A stretch of 64,000 nt of DNA from an uncultured Anaerolineae bacterium (GCA_937922795.1 CALAJK010000010.1:62001-126000), one strand, 5' to 3'. Counted from the stretch's first letter, positions 16,784-27,876 are shown. Numbers and translations: made by a program. The notes: generated by a model not told the origin, from the letters alone.

Positions 16784-17984
16784 TCGTCCCCTCTTGATGG
16801 AAAGTGAGCTGCCGGCGGTCTTCCCCCTGGCGGCTGACGACGAACACCTGCGGCACGGTCACCGCGTCCCGCCCGCCATCTACATACGCCACCAGCGCCG
16901 CATCCGGGCTGAAAACGGGCTGCGGGAAGAAATTTCCGCCAGCGACAAGTTGCAGCGCCGTGCCAGTGCGCCGCCCCTGCACCCAGACCTCGCGCTCACC
17001 GGCCACCAGCAGCCAGTCGCCGTCCGGGCTCCAGCGCAGCGACCGGGCGAAATACGGCGCGCCGCGCAGCTCGCGCGGGGCGGAGTCCATCTGCGCCGTC
17101 TCCAGCTCATAGACTGTGCCGCCCGTGCGGCCGGTGCGCGCCTCGCGCTCCGTCTTGAGATAGGTCAGCCGCCGCGTCTGGAAGTTCAGCGCCGGGCTGA
17201 AGTCCGGGCCGAAGCCTGAGGGAATGGTCAAAGCCAACAGCCGGCCATCGACTGTACTGAGGCTGTAGATGGCGGTGGCGGCGAAATACAGCCAGTCGCC
17301 GCCAGGATCCCAACCCAAGTCGGCCAGTTGAGCCGCTTCCAGGGCGGCGACCTGCCGCTGGCCGTTGCCGGTAGGACAGGCGTTGCTGCCGGCGATGGCG
17401 GCGGTATACACGCCCAGCGGCGCGCCCTCGACCGGCGCGGCGGCGAACGCCAGCGCTGCGCCATCCGGGCTCCAGGCCGGCTCAACCACATAGGCGAACC
17501 CCAGACAGGAAATCTGCTGGGTGTAAGCGCCGTCCAGGCTGGCGATGAACACCTCGCGGGCGCTGCCGTTCCCCTGCGCCACATACGCCAGCAGCGAACC
17601 GTCCGGCGACAGCGCCAGATGAGATGGCGCGCCGCCCACCAGGATGATCTGCTCGAACGAGCCGTCCGCCTTGAGCTGCACGATCGAGTCGCCGTTGAAG
17701 ATGAAGTACAGCGTCCCCAGGTCGCGAGCCGGCGTCGCCGTCGGCGAGGGCAGCGCTGCTGATGTCGCCGCGGCGGGCGGCGAAGGCGTCCAGGTCGGCG
17801 GCAGCGTCGGCCGCAGCGCCGATTCGGCCGCCAGCGCCGCCGCTGTAGCCGCGTTGGCCGTCGCGATCGCCTCCAGATCGATCAGGGTAGGGATGATCTC
17901 AGCCGTCGGCGGCGCGCCAGCGGACTGACAGGCCGCCAGCGGCAGCCCCAGCGCCAGCGCCGCCCAGATGAACCATTTCTTCAT
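16755..17984 (-). CDS. TolB/WD40-like beta-propeller lipoprotein
   Basis: The 409-aa product starts MKKWFIWAALALGLPLAAC, a lipoprotein signal with lipobox LAAC, and a GAAAGG sits 9 nt upstream. After an Ala-rich segment and a Thr/Pro linker (TLPPTWTPSPPAAATS), propeller repeats follow: LALSPDGSLLAYVAQGNG, EPAWSPDGAALAFAA, SLRWSPDGDWLLVAGE, PVFSPDAALVAYVDGG. It ends RRQLTFHQEGTISDLLWTPR, the TolB/PD40 type. It is probably anchored outside the membrane; the function is unknown. The long upstream in-frame extension is rejected because it reads antisense through the aldolase gene. Confidence 0.8.
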   Translation of the reverse strand: MKKWFIWAALALGLPLAACQSAGAPPTAEIIPTLIDLEAIATANAATAAALAAESALRPTLPPTWTPSPPAAATSAALPSPTATPARDLGTLYFIFNGDSIVQLKADGSFEQIILVGGAPSHLALSPDGSLLAYVAQGNGSAREVFIASLDGAYTQQISCLGFAYVVEPAWSPDGAALAFAAAPVEGAPLGVYTAAIAGSNACPTGNGQRQVAALEAAQLADLGWDPGGDWLYFAATAIYSLSTVDGRLLALTIPSGFGPDFSPALNFQTRRLTYLKTEREARTGRTGGTVYELETAQMDSAPRELRGAPYFARSLRWSPDGDWLLVAGEREVWVQGRRTGTALQLVAGGNFFPQPVFSPDAALVAYVDGGRDAVTVPQVFVVSRQGEDRRQLTFHQEGTISDLLWTPR

Positions 17985-18005
17985 TGCGGGCTGCCTTTCG
18001 TGGAA

Positions 18006-18034
18006 TTGACACGTTCCTCTGGTATCATTATAGT
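18006..18034 (+). promoter_or_regulatory. Near-consensus sigma-70 promoter of the aldolase-proBA unit
   Basis: TTGACA (18006-18011), a 17-nt spacer and TATAGT (18029-18034) lie 34 nt before the aldolase ATG. This is the best plus-strand promoter in the window. Confidence 0.8.
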
Positions 18035-18068
18035 GCATCCAGCCAGGCTGACCGGATGAGGAGCAGAC

Positions 18069-18728
18069 ATGGATGCCGAACAGGCATTTAAGTACGTCGA
18101 AACCTGCGGCCTGATAGCAGGCCTGCGCGGCCGCTTCCCGCCAGAGACGGCGCTGCGGGTGGCCGAAGTCCTGATGCAAGAGGGCATCATCGTCTTCGAG
18201 ATGACCTTGAACTCCGAACGGCCGCTGGAGGCGATGCAGGCGGTGAAGCGGGCGTTCGGCGACGATGCCTGTGTGGGCATGGGCACGGTATTGGACACGA
18301 CACAGGCGCGGCAGGCATTGGACGCCGGCGCTAACTTCGTCGTCTCGCCGGCTTTCAACCCGGCCGTCGTGCGCGAAGTGCAGGCCGCCGACGTGCTGAT
18401 GGCGCCGGGCGTCATCACGCCGACCGAATGCGCCGAAGCCTGGGCGTTGGGGGCGCGGCTGCTGAAGCTGTTCCCAATTGGACCGCTGGGCGTCGACTAT
18501 CTGCACGCGCTGCGCGGCCCGTTCGACCACATGAAATTCATGTGCAACGGCGGCATGAGCGACCTCAACGTCGGCGCTTTCCTCAAAGCCGGCGCAGTCG
18601 CCTGCGGCCTGGGCGGCTGGCTCACCGGCGACGGCCACATGCCGCTGGAGACGATCCGCGACCGCGCCCGCCGTCTGCGCCAAATCGTGCGCGACGTCCG
18701 CAGCGGGTTCACCACCCAAATGATTTGA
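18069..18728 (+). CDS. KDPG/KHG-family aldolase
   Basis: The 219-aa product is a class I TIM-barrel aldolase of the Eda family. It shows GLIAGLRG at the first strand, the catalytic-Glu region FEMTLNSERPLEAM, GMGTVLDTTQARQALDAGANFVVSP, MAPGVITPTECAEAWALGA, the Schiff-base lysine in LLKLFPIGPLG, and CNGGMSDLNVGAFLKAGA. The family cleaves KDPG or KDPGal to pyruvate and a triose phosphate, or 2-keto-4-hydroxyglutarate to pyruvate and glyoxylate. A GAGGAG ribosome site precedes the ATG. It is 26 nt ahead of proB, which makes a link to hydroxyproline/ketohydroxyglutarate metabolism possible but unproven. Confidence 0.88.
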   Translation: MDAEQAFKYVETCGLIAGLRGRFPPETALRVAEVLMQEGIIVFEMTLNSERPLEAMQAVKRAFGDDACVGMGTVLDTTQARQALDAGANFVVSPAFNPAVVREVQAADVLMAPGVITPTECAEAWALGARLLKLFPIGPLGVDYLHALRGPFDHMKFMCNGGMSDLNVGAFLKAGAVACGLGGWLTGDGHMPLETIRDRARRLRQIVRDVRSGFTTQMI

Positions 18729-18754
18729 ACCGCTTCAACTCAGGTGGATAGAGC

Positions 18755-19858
18755 ATGGCGAGCCAGCGTATCGTCGTCAAAGTGGGAACCAGCACCCTCA
18801 CCGGCGGCACTGACCGGCTGAACCGCCAGCGCATGCTGGAGATCGTGCAGCAGATCGCCCAGCTGCACCAACAAGGGCACGAGACCGTCGTCGTCACCTC
18901 CGGCGCGATGGCCGCGGGGCGCGAACGCTTGGGCTTCCCCGATCTGGGGCGGTCTGTCCCCGCCAAACAGATGCTCAGCGCCATCGGCCAGGTGCGGCTG
19001 ATGCATCTGTACAGCGAACTGTTCGACCTGTTCGACATGGTGGTCGGCCAAGTGCTGCTGACCCGCGACGACCTGGCTGATCGGCCGCGCTACCTGAACG
19101 CCCGCGACACGCTGCTGACGCTCATCGAACGCCGCATCGTCCCGATCATCAACGAGAACGACACGACCGCCACCCACGAAATCCGCGTGGGCGACAACGA
19201 TAACCTGTCGGCGCTCGTCGCCAACCTGCTGGAAGCCAACCTGCTGATCATCCTCACCGACCAGCCCGGGTTGTTCACCGCCGACCCGCGCCGCGATCAG
19301 GGGGCGCGGCTGATCCCCCAGATCACGCGCATTGACGACGAAACCTGGGCGCTGGCCGGCGGGGCCGGATCAGACGTGGGCACTGGCGGCATGGTGACCA
19401 AGCTGCAGGCGGCGCAGTTGGCAGCGCGCAGCGGCGTGACCACGATCATCGCCTCCGGCAAAGAACCCGACGCGCTGTGCCGTATCATCCGCGGCGAATC
19501 GCTGGGCACGCGCTTTGAGCCGGTCGCCACCCATCTCGAAAGCCGCAAGCGCTGGCTGCTGGCCGATAAACCCCGCGGCGCGCTGCGCGTGGACGCCGGC
19601 GCAGCGCGCAAACTGCTCAACGGCGGCGCCAGCCTGCTGCCTGTCGGCATCACGGCGGTCGAAGGCAGTTTCGACCGCGGCGAGACGCTAGCCGTGTTCG
19701 ACCCGAACGGACGCGAAATTGCGCACGGCGTCACCAGCTACAGCAGCGCCGACATCGCCCGCCTGTGCGGGGTGAAGTCCAGTCGCATCGTCGAAATCTT
19801 AGGGTACAGCTATGGCGACGCCGTCATCCACCGCAACAATATGGTGGTGCTGGTCTGA
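18755..19858 (+). CDS. proB: Glutamate 5-kinase (ProB)
   Basis: ProB phosphorylates L-glutamate in the first step of proline synthesis and is normally feedback-inhibited by proline. The 367-aa product has the amino-acid kinase domain ([41 protein letters not shown], the [17 protein letters not shown] nucleotide region, [15 protein letters not shown]) and a C-terminal PUA domain ([24 protein letters not shown] ending [11 protein letters not shown]; shown here in part). It lies directly upstream of proA. Confidence 0.96.
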   Translation: MASQRIVVKVGTSTLTGGTDRLNRQRMLEIVQQIAQLHQQGHETVVVTSGAMAAGRERLGFPDLGRSVPAKQMLSAIGQVRLMHLYSELFDLFDMVVGQVLLTRDDLADRPRYLNARDTLLTLIERRIVPIINENDTTATHEIRVGDNDNLSALVANLLEANLLIILTDQPGLFTADPRRDQGARLIPQITRIDDETWALAGGAGSDVGTGGMVTKLQAAQLAARSGVTTIIASGKEPDALCRIIRGESLGTRFEPVATHLESRKRWLLADKPRGALRVDAGAARKLLNGGASLLPVGITAVEGSFDRGETLAVFDPNGREIAHGVTSYSSADIARLCGVKSSRIVEILGYSYGDAVIHRNNMVVLV

Positions 19859-19934
19859 CTGCGCGCGCCTGGCTGGCCAACCGACAGTATTTTTGCAGGC
19901 CGCCGCGCCTGGAATGACAAGGAGATCCATCACG

Positions 19935-21188
19935 ATGGTCAATCTAGTGGAGATGGGCCAGCGCGCCCGCGCCGCTGCCCGCTGGCTGGCGCAGGCCACG
20001 ACTGAACAGAAGAACGCCGCCCTGCTGGCGATGGCCGATGCGCTCGAAGCCCAGGCGGATGACATCCTGGAGGCCAACCGGCTCGACCTAGAAGACGGGC
20101 GCGCCAACGGCCTGAGCGCCGCCTTGCTCGACCGGCTGGATTTGCAGCGCCGGCTGGCGGGCGTGGCGGCTGATGTGCGCCAGGTCGCCCGCCTGCCCGA
20201 TCCCGTCGGCCAGGTGTTCGACGCCAAAGTGCTGGATAACGGACTGCGGGTGTCGAAGCGGCGCACGCCCATCGGCGTGTTGGGCGTGATCTACGAAGCC
20301 CGCCCCAACGTGACCGCCGATGTGGCAGCGCTGGCGCTCAAATCCGGCAACGCCGTCATCCTGCGCGGCGGCTCCGAAACCTACCGCAGCAACCTGGCGC
20401 TGGTGCGGGCGCTGCGCGGCGCGATGGTCGCACACGATTTCCCGGAAGATGCGTTCCAGTACATCGAAAGCCCAGATCGCCGCTACGTCGGCGAGATGCT
20501 GCGCCTGCACGACTACATCGACATGATCATCCCCCGCGGCGGCAGCGCGCTGCATGCCTTCTGCCGGGAGAACAGCTCGATCCCCGTCATCACCGGCGGC
20601 ATCGGCATCTGCCACCTGTATGTCGATGAGACGGCCGACCTGGACGCCGCGCTGCGGGTCATCCACAACGCCAAGACGCAGCGCCCTTCCGTGTGCAATG
20701 CGCTGGATACGCTGCTCGTCAACCAGCAGATCGCCGCCGCGTTCTTGCCGCGAGTGGTCGAGTTCTTAGGGGCGTCCGGCGTGACCTTCCGCGCCGAGCC
20801 GCGCGCCCTGGCGCTGCTGCGCGGCGCAGGCTCCGTCCAGCCGGCCGGCCCGGACGACTTCGACACCGAGTGGATGTCGCTGGTGCTGGGGTTGAAAGTG
20901 GTGGACACGCTGGACGAGGCGATCGCCCACATCCAGCGGCACAGCACCCAGCATTCGGACGGCATCCTCACCCAGAACCCGGCGGCGGCGGAACGTTTCT
21001 TGAACGAGATCGACTCGGCGGCGGTGTACGTCAACGCCAGCACGCGCTTCACCGATGGCAGCGCCCTGGGGCTGGGAGCTGAGATCGCCATCAGCACCCA
21101 GCGGCTGCACGCTCGCGGCCCGATGGCGCTGGCAGAGCTGACCACCTATAAGTGGGTCATCATCGGCGAAGGCCACGTCCGGCCGTGA
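19935..21188 (+). CDS. proA: Gamma-glutamyl phosphate reductase (ProA)
   Basis: ProA reduces glutamyl-5-phosphate to glutamate semialdehyde with NADPH. The 417-aa product belongs to the aldehyde dehydrogenase fold: [47 protein letters not shown], and the catalytic Cys in [16 protein letters not shown]. It ends with [19 protein letters not shown] and the ProA-typical [16 protein letters not shown] start at ATG 19935, preceded by AAGGAG, because upstream codons read through the proB intergenic region. It forms a proBA pair with the kinase. Confidence 0.96.
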   Translation: MVNLVEMGQRARAAARWLAQATTEQKNAALLAMADALEAQADDILEANRLDLEDGRANGLSAALLDRLDLQRRLAGVAADVRQVARLPDPVGQVFDAKVLDNGLRVSKRRTPIGVLGVIYEARPNVTADVAALALKSGNAVILRGGSETYRSNLALVRALRGAMVAHDFPEDAFQYIESPDRRYVGEMLRLHDYIDMIIPRGGSALHAFCRENSSIPVITGGIGICHLYVDETADLDAALRVIHNAKTQRPSVCNALDTLLVNQQIAAAFLPRVVEFLGASGVTFRAEPRALALLRGAGSVQPAGPDDFDTEWMSLVLGLKVVDTLDEAIAHIQRHSTQHSDGILTQNPAAAERFLNEIDSAAVYVNASTRFTDGSALGLGAEIAISTQRLHARGPMALAELTTYKWVIIGEGHVRP

Positions 21189-21222
21189 CACACCGTGATC
21201 TGTAAAACGGCAAAAATGGTCA

Positions 21223-21251
21223 TTCCCAATCAGACATTCCGCACTTATAAT
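21223..21251 (+). promoter_or_regulatory. Candidate promoter of the receiver gene
   Basis: TTCCCA, a 17-nt spacer and a perfect TATAAT lie 30 nt before ATG 21282. This placement makes the further-upstream start codon of the receiver gene unlikely. Confidence 0.55.
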
Positions 21252-21281
21252 GCAGAATGTAAGGTCAGCATCGTCATTTAC

Positions 21282-21665
21282 ATGTCCATTGAGCAGGCGG
21301 ACATCGTTGTGTCGCACATTCTCCTGGTCGAAGACAATCCCGAAATGCGGATGATGCTGTGCGATCTGCTGCAATGGGGCGGTCACTCGGTCACGGCGGA
21401 GCGCAGCGGCGAGGACGCGCTGGCCGCCTTGGCGGGGGGCGCACAGCCAGACATGATCATCAGCGATCTCAAGATGCCGGGCATGGACGGCCTGGAGCTG
21501 CTGCAGCATGTGCGCCAGAATCAAGAATGGGCGCACATCCCGTTCATCATGATGAGCGGCAACTTATCTGATTTTCAATCGGATCACGTATCCGACTTGG
21601 GCATAGATGGACTGCTGCCTAAGCCGTTCGACCTGGAGACGCTGAATCGCGTCCTGGGCGGCTGA
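21282..21665 (+). CDS. Single-domain response regulator (CheY-like)
   Basis: The 127-aa receiver domain has all phosphorylation-site features: acidic pair in HILLVEDNPEMRMML, phospho-acceptor Asp in DMIISDLKMPGMDGLELL, switch Ser in IPFIMMSG, and Lys in GLLPKPFDLETL. It has no output domain, so it would act through protein contact or as a phosphate relay. No histidine kinase is adjacent. Start chosen at 21282, downstream of the candidate promoter. Confidence 0.88.
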   Translation: MSIEQADIVVSHILLVEDNPEMRMMLCDLLQWGGHSVTAERSGEDALAALAGGAQPDMIISDLKMPGMDGLELLQHVRQNQEWAHIPFIMMSGNLSDFQSDHVSDLGIDGLLPKPFDLETLNRVLGG

Positions 21666-21700
21666 CAGCAGGCTTAAACGGGAGGCAGATGAGATAGCGA

Positions 21701-21726
21701 GCGGGCGACCGCAACCGGCCGCCCGC
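21701..21726. terminator. GC-rich hairpin between convergent genes
   Basis: GCGGGCG (21701-21707) pairs with CGCCCGC (21720-21726) around a 12-nt loop, between the converging receiver and thiolase genes. There is no U-tract on either side, so termination activity is uncertain. Confidence 0.35.
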
Positions 21727-21762
21727 CGCTACGACCCAGCGCAGAGACCGAACGGCCAGGGC

Positions 21763-22947
<1,185 letters not shown>

Positions 22948-23065
22948 AATCAGTCTCCCATCCTCAATTCTTCGACAATCAGCCGTCCGTCGGGACACGA
23001 CGGCACTCGCCAGCGCCTGGCCTATGGCTCAACCCTCGCCCCTGATGGCACCCAGGCCATCAAAC

Positions 23066-23632
23066 TCACGAGCGCCGTTTCCCGGTATCTTTGAACACAT
23101 CCCTCACCGGCAGTGTGAACCCCGGCAGCACCTCTCGCCCGTCGAGCGCATCGTTCTCGTCCAGGATCTGCTCATCATCAGGGGTGTAAACTTCGACAAT
23201 GCGCCGTTCCGGGATGACCAGCCATACCAATTGGACGCCGTGCTCGACGTAATAACGCGCTTTCTCGCGCATCTTTTTGAGGGCGTCGTCCGGCGATTTG
23301 ATTTCGACGGCCAGGGCAGGCATCTGCGGCACGCTGCCTTGTGTGACGAGTTCTTCATCGCCGGTGGTGTACGATACATCGGGAATACGGGTATTATGCT
23401 GGTCTTCCAACGCGCGATAACGAACCTCCATCACCACCCGGCCGCCGCGCGCTTGCGCATAGTTCCACAACGGCCCGAAAATGTTGCCCGCGTACAGCCC
23501 GTGTTCCTGCGTGGGCACTTTTTCGACGATCTCCCCGTGGATGAGTTCCAGCAGCCGGTCCCGATTTTGCGGCGCGTCGGCAATCGCCTCGAATTCCTCG
23601 ACCGTATACAGGCGCTGTCGTTCAATCGCCAT
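23066..23632 (-). CDS. Uma2-family (DUF820) PD-(D/E)xK protein
   Basis: The 188-aa product has the Uma2 layout: N-terminal YTVEEFEAIADAPQNRDRLLELIHGEIVEK (seen in part), the region RIPDVSY containing the catalytic Asp, and LAVEIKSPDDALKKM with the Glu-x-Lys of a restriction-like nuclease core, followed by ARYYVEHGVQLVWLVIPE. Uma2 proteins are abundant in Cyanobacteria and Chloroflexota; a nuclease activity is predicted from the fold and no cellular role is established. A GAGG lies 5 nt before ATG 23632. It sits inside the beta-oxidation run without an obvious metabolic link. Confidence 0.88.
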   Translation of the reverse strand: MAIERQRLYTVEEFEAIADAPQNRDRLLELIHGEIVEKVPTQEHGLYAGNIFGPLWNYAQARGGRVVMEVRYRALEDQHNTRIPDVSYTTGDEELVTQGSVPQMPALAVEIKSPDDALKKMREKARYYVEHGVQLVWLVIPERRIVEVYTPDDEQILDENDALDGREVLPGFTLPVRDVFKDTGKRRS

Positions 23633-23693
23633 GACGCCCTCTATCACCCCAACTATCGATTTCTACGATATATAGCCGGCGGCGCACTCGCCC

Positions 23694-26093
23694 CTAATTC
23701 CGCAGCGGCTTGTTCGTTTGCAGCATGTGGCTGATGCGCTCCTGCGTTTTGGGCTCGGTGACCAGGCTGAGGAACGCCTCTCGTTCCAGGTTTAGGATGA
23801 CCTGTTCATCCACCCACTGCGGCTCCGAGACCGCGCCGCCCGTCAGCACATACGCCAGCTTGCGGGCGATGAACGCATCGTAGTCGGTGGCCAAACCGCT
23901 CTCGCGGAAACCCTCGATGCCGATCAGCAGCGCGGCGTAGGCGTCGCGGCCGGCCGCCCACACCTTGCCAGGGCGCTTCGGTTTGTAGCCGTCTGCCAGG
24001 CTGCGCGCGACGCGCTTGGCCTCGCCCAGCAGCAGCCCCCGGTTCATGACGATCACATCGTCTGGGGCCAGAAAACCCATATCCTGGGCTTCCATGGCGC
24101 TGGTGCTGACTTTGGCGGTGGCGATCGCCTCGAACGCTTTCTGCAAGTGCGGCAGCGCGTCGGCGTTGGGCGAGCTCATCATCACCGGGCTGACCACCCG
24201 CCGCAGCATTTCCTTGCAGCCGCCGCCCGCCGGGATGAGGCCGACGCCGAATTCCACCAGGCCGGCGTACAGTTCGGCGTGGGCGACCGTCTTCGTCCCG
24301 GCCATCAGCAGCTCCACGCCGCCCCCCAGCGCCATGTTGAAGGGGGCGGTCACCACCGGCTTGGCGGCATACCGCAGCGCCTGCGTCAGGTCTTGCAGCG
24401 CCCGGATGGATTTGTCCAGCTCATTCAGCTGGCCGCTGTTGACCGCCATGACCACCATGAACACGTTAGCGCCGACGCAGAAGCGTTCGCCGTCATGGCT
24501 GACCACCAGCGCGTCGAAGTCGCTCTGAAGCAGATCCAGCGCCTTGTAGCCCATCTCCACCAGTTCGGCATCGATCGCCAGCGCCTGGCTGTGGAACTCC
24601 CACAGCGCCACTCCATCGCCCATATCGAGCACGCTGGCGCTGGCGTTACCGGCCACTTTCTTGTTGGCCGCATGCAGCGCCGCCGCGGTGATCCGGCGCG
24701 GATCTTTGGCCAGCGGCACGTAGCCGCCGGTCTGCGGGCTGTAGTAGCCGATCACCTGGCCGGCCGCGTCGCGTTGGTAAAAGGTGGGATGACCGGTCGC
24801 CACCATCTGCTTCACCCAGTCCGCCACCGGATAGCCCGCCGCCTCAAACGCCGGGATCGTCTCGGCCACGCCGATGGCATCCCAGATTTCGAACGGACCC
24901 ATCTCATGGCCGAAGCCCCATTTCTGCGCGTTGTCCACGTTGACGATCGTATCGGTGATCTCCGGCACGCGGTTGGAGGCGTAAGCCAGATAGAAGGCGT
25001 GGATGTGCCACAGGAACTGGCCGGCGCGATCTGGCTCGGCGATCAGGCGTTTGATGCGTTCGCCCAGCGGCTCGACTTTGCGGTGCTTGCCGACGATCTC
25101 GAAGCGCGGATTCTGCGGCGGCTGGTACTCGAACGTCTCCAGGTTCAGCGGCCAGAACTCCTTTTCGCCGCCTGCGCCTACTACCTGCTTGTAGAAGCCC
25201 TGGTCGGTCTTGTTGCCCAGCCAGTTGTTGTCCAGCATCCGCTGGCTGAGCGCGACCGTCTTCGGATGGGTGAGCACCTCGCGGGCGGGGTCGTCCGGGA
25301 TCGCCTCGTACAGGTTGCGGGCGACATGCACCGCCACATCGAACCCGACCAGGTCATTCAGCCGGAAGGTGGCCGTCTTGGGGCGTCCGATCAGCGGACC
25401 GGTCAGCGCGTCCACTTCCTCGACCGTGAAACCGTGGTCGAGCGCGTAGTTCATCACCTGCATCCCGGACATGGACATGAAGCGATTGCCGATGAAGTTC
25501 GGCTTGTCCTTGCAGATGACCACCCCTTTGCCCAGGACGCGCGTGCCGAACTCGACCATATACTCGACCAGCGCCGGGTCAGTGCTCGGGTGCGGGATGA
25601 CTTCCAGCAGGTACAGATGGCGCGGCGGGTTGAAGAAGTGAGTCCCCAGAAAGCGCCGGCTGAAGCCTTCGCCCAACCCGTCGGCGATGGCCTGAATCGG
25701 CAGGCCGGAGGTGTTGGTGGTGATGATCGTGTCCGGCCGCACCACCTCGACCAGTTTGCCCATCAAACTGCGCTTCACGTCCAGCCGTTCGACCACAACC
25801 TCGATCACCCAGTCGGCGTCGGCCACCAGCCCCAGATCGTCCTCCAGATTGCCGGTGCGAATCCGCTCCAGGTCAGAGGCGATGAACACCTGCGGCGGGC
25901 GCGCGCCCAACAGCTTCTTCAAATTCTCATTGACCAACGCATTGCGCTTGGCGGGCGGGTCGCCGGGGTTCGTGCCTTTGGCCGGGATGTCCAGCGCCAC
26001 CGTCTCCAGGCCGACCGCCGCCAGCAGCGCCGCGATGCCCGCGCCCATCGTGCCAGAACCGATCACCGCCGCTTTACGAATGTGATAACTCAT
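23694..26093 (-). CDS. fadN: 3-hydroxyacyl-CoA dehydrogenase / enoyl-CoA hydratase fusion (FadN-like)
   Basis: The 799-aa protein has the dehydrogenase at the N-terminus and the crotonase at the C-terminus, the order of Bacillus FadN rather than E. coli FadB. N-terminal features are the NAD site AAVIGSGTMGAGIAALLAAVG, TNTSGLPIQAIADGL, and FLGTHFFNPPRHLYLLEVIP with the catalytic His. A second dehydrogenase C-domain lies around residues 330-450. The crotonase part has ALGGGVELLMAGT for the oxyanion hole and GLVEFGVGLIPAGGG with the active-site Glu. It hydrates enoyl-CoA and oxidises the 3-hydroxyacyl-CoA. The ATG overlaps the upstream small gene by 4 nt. Confidence 0.93.
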   Translation of the reverse strand: MSYHIRKAAVIGSGTMGAGIAALLAAVGLETVALDIPAKGTNPGDPPAKRNALVNENLKKLLGARPPQVFIASDLERIRTGNLEDDLGLVADADWVIEVVVERLDVKRSLMGKLVEVVRPDTIITTNTSGLPIQAIADGLGEGFSRRFLGTHFFNPPRHLYLLEVIPHPSTDPALVEYMVEFGTRVLGKGVVICKDKPNFIGNRFMSMSGMQVMNYALDHGFTVEEVDALTGPLIGRPKTATFRLNDLVGFDVAVHVARNLYEAIPDDPAREVLTHPKTVALSQRMLDNNWLGNKTDQGFYKQVVGAGGEKEFWPLNLETFEYQPPQNPRFEIVGKHRKVEPLGERIKRLIAEPDRAGQFLWHIHAFYLAYASNRVPEITDTIVNVDNAQKWGFGHEMGPFEIWDAIGVAETIPAFEAAGYPVADWVKQMVATGHPTFYQRDAAGQVIGYYSPQTGGYVPLAKDPRRITAAALHAANKKVAGNASASVLDMGDGVALWEFHSQALAIDAELVEMGYKALDLLQSDFDALVVSHDGERFCVGANVFMVVMAVNSGQLNELDKSIRALQDLTQALRYAAKPVVTAPFNMALGGGVELLMAGTKTVAHAELYAGLVEFGVGLIPAGGGCKEMLRRVVSPVMMSSPNADALPHLQKAFEAIATAKVSTSAMEAQDMGFLAPDDVIVMNRGLLLGEAKRVARSLADGYKPKRPGKVWAAGRDAYAALLIGIEGFRESGLATDYDAFIARKLAYVLTGGAVSEPQWVDEQVILNLEREAFLSLVTEPKTQERISHMLQTNKPLRN

Positions 26094-26527
26094 TTTGTCT
26101 CCTTCATACGCTGCGCCCGTAAATCGCTTAACATTTGCAGGGCGGCCTCGATCGAGGCCGCCGTCCGCACGCTGCCCACCGCCGCCGGCATCGCCGCGCG
26201 CGCCGCCGCCAGGATCGCCTCGATGAACCGCCCCATGCCCACCAACACGATGACGCCCAACTGCGGCCGGGGACGCTGATTGATGGCGCGCATGGCCGCC
26301 AAAAAGTCGCCGGCGGGCATGCCAGCCTGCCGGTAGTCGCCGATGGCATCCACGACGCCGGCCGTCCCGGCCGTCAGCGCGTCGAACTGCGCCGCCAGCT
26401 CGCGCAGATCGTCGAATGACCAGCGGCCCTCCACGCGGAACAGGATGATGCGTTCCGCCTTGTCATACCACTCCAGCGAGCGTGTGTTGGCCAACTGATC
26501 CATCCTCAAATCAAACGCTGAGGACAC
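26090..26527 (-). CDS. Small conserved protein, possibly STAS/SpoIIAA-like
   Basis: The product is 145 aa from a GTG at 26527, or 137 aa from ATG 26503. The pattern WYDKAERIILFRVEGRWSFDDLREL, then AGVVDAIGDYRQAGMPAGDF, then LGVIVLVGMGRFIEAI, then VRTAASIEAALQML suggests alternating strands and helices like SpoIIAA/STAS-type domains, which often appear as 'how much energy or identity' sensor folds. That assignment is tentative. It overlaps the FadN-like start by 4 nt, so it is co-translated with the beta-oxidation genes and may regulate or scaffold them. Confidence 0.6.
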   Translation of the reverse strand: MSSAFDLRMDQLANTRSLEWYDKAERIILFRVEGRWSFDDLRELAAQFDALTAGTAGVVDAIGDYRQAGMPAGDFLAAMRAINQRPRPQLGVIVLVGMGRFIEAILAAARAAMPAAVGSVRTAASIEAALQMLSDLRAQRMKETK

Positions 26528-26557
26528 AGCCGTTCGCTGCGCCCTCAGCGCGCCCGC

Positions 26558-27835
26558 TCACGCCAGCTCGCGCCGGGTGTAACCCAGAATGCGCCGGGCG
26601 ACGATCAGCGTGTTGATCTGGCCGGTGCCTTCGTAGATGTCGTTGATCTTGCCGTCGCGCATCCACTTCTCGACCAGCCATTCGCGGCTGTAGCCCATCA
26701 TCCCCAGCAGTTCCACCGCTTTCTGCGTCACCCAGGTGACCGCCTTGCCGGCCTTCACCTTGGCCATGGAGGCCTCTAGGCTGTTGTGCAGCCCTTCATC
26801 CAGCATGGCGATCGAGCGCAGCGTCAGCAGATAGGCCGCGCGCAGTTGGGCTTCCATCTCCAGCACATCGCGCTGCACCGCCGTCAGTTTGTGGTAGGGC
26901 GCGTCGTAGGGGATGGTCACGCCCTGCTCAGCCAGCTTCTCCTTGACGAACTCAATCGCCGCCCGCCCGATGCCGATGGCGCTGGCTGCCACCATGGGAC
27001 GGCTGGCGTCGAAGGTGGCCATCGCCCCTTTGAAGCCTTTGTCTTCTTTGGTGGCCTGCACCTCCGGGCTGCCCAGGATGTTGTCGGCGGGGATGCGGGC
27101 ATTGTTGAAGACGATGGCCGCCGTGTCGCTGGCGCGGATGCCGTGTTTGATCTCCACCTTGCCGATGCTCACGCCCGGCGTCCCCGCCTCAACCACGAAG
27201 GGTTTGATGCCGGCCCGGCCGGCCTCTTTATTCACCGTCGCCCACACGATCACCAGGCCGTTGGACTCTTCCAGCGCCAGCTTGCCGCTGGTGATGAAGA
27301 TCTTTTCGCCGTTGATGATCCATTCGTTGTGTTCTTCGTCGAACACCGCCGTGGTCGCCATGGACGAGTTGTCCGAGCCGGCCCCCGGCTCGGTGATCGC
27401 CATCGCGCCCCACACCGGCTTGTCGCCCTCAGCGAAGCGGCGCAGCAGCCGCAGCTTCTGCTCGGTGGTCCCCACCGCTTCGATGGCGAAACCGCCCAGC
27501 GCCGGGCTGGGCAGGCACAGATAGATGCCGGCGTCGCCCCACGAAAGCTGCTCGACCATCAGCATCAACTGAAGATTGCGCGTGCTGGAGCGTTTCTTCT
27601 TCTCCGATTGTTCGCCGCCGCCGTTGCCGCCGTTGCTGCTCATCACTAGTTTGTCCAGCGAAGCCTTCTGCTGGTCGCGCAGGATCGGCCAGATGGCATT
27701 GATGAACTCTACCGGGCGCTCGTGCTCGTTTTCGTCCAACTGGCGCGCATACGGCCGCATGTAAGTCTGCGCCAAGAAGCTGGCCATCTGCGCCATCTGC
27801 TGGACATAGTCGGGGATTTCAAAGCTGATTGCCAT
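26558..27835 (-). CDS. Acyl-CoA dehydrogenase (FadE-like)
   Basis: The 425-aa flavoprotein oxidises acyl-CoA to trans-2-enoyl-CoA in the first step of beta-oxidation. Visible are the FAD/substrate segment WGAMAITEPGAGSDNSSM, FITSGKLALEESNGLVIVWA, GIRASDTAAIVFNNARIPADNILG, and the C-terminal ELLGMMGYSREWLVEKWMRDGKINDIYEGTGQ (abbreviated here), where YEGTGQ includes the catalytic Glu. An acidic/Gly-rich insert (SSNGGNGGGEQSEKKKR) near residue 66 is unusual. It directly follows the second acyl-CoA dehydrogenase. Confidence 0.93.
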   Translation of the reverse strand: MAISFEIPDYVQQMAQMASFLAQTYMRPYARQLDENEHERPVEFINAIWPILRDQQKASLDKLVMSSNGGNGGGEQSEKKKRSSTRNLQLMLMVEQLSWGDAGIYLCLPSPALGGFAIEAVGTTEQKLRLLRRFAEGDKPVWGAMAITEPGAGSDNSSMATTAVFDEEHNEWIINGEKIFITSGKLALEESNGLVIVWATVNKEAGRAGIKPFVVEAGTPGVSIGKVEIKHGIRASDTAAIVFNNARIPADNILGSPEVQATKEDKGFKGAMATFDASRPMVAASAIGIGRAAIEFVKEKLAEQGVTIPYDAPYHKLTAVQRDVLEMEAQLRAAYLLTLRSIAMLDEGLHNSLEASMAKVKAGKAVTWVTQKAVELLGMMGYSREWLVEKWMRDGKINDIYEGTGQINTLIVARRILGYTRRELA

Positions 27836-27876
27836 AGTCCTCTGCCCTCAATCTGCACTCGATGTCCTAGCCCATG

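Noticed and set aside
17985-18719. N-terminal extension of the propeller lipoprotein on the minus strand
   Set aside because: It is antisense to the KDPG aldolase, and the lipobox signal at 17984 gives the real start.
24147-26279. 710-aa plus-strand ORF opposite the FadN-like gene
   Set aside because: Shadow frame of a clearly conserved protein on the minus strand.
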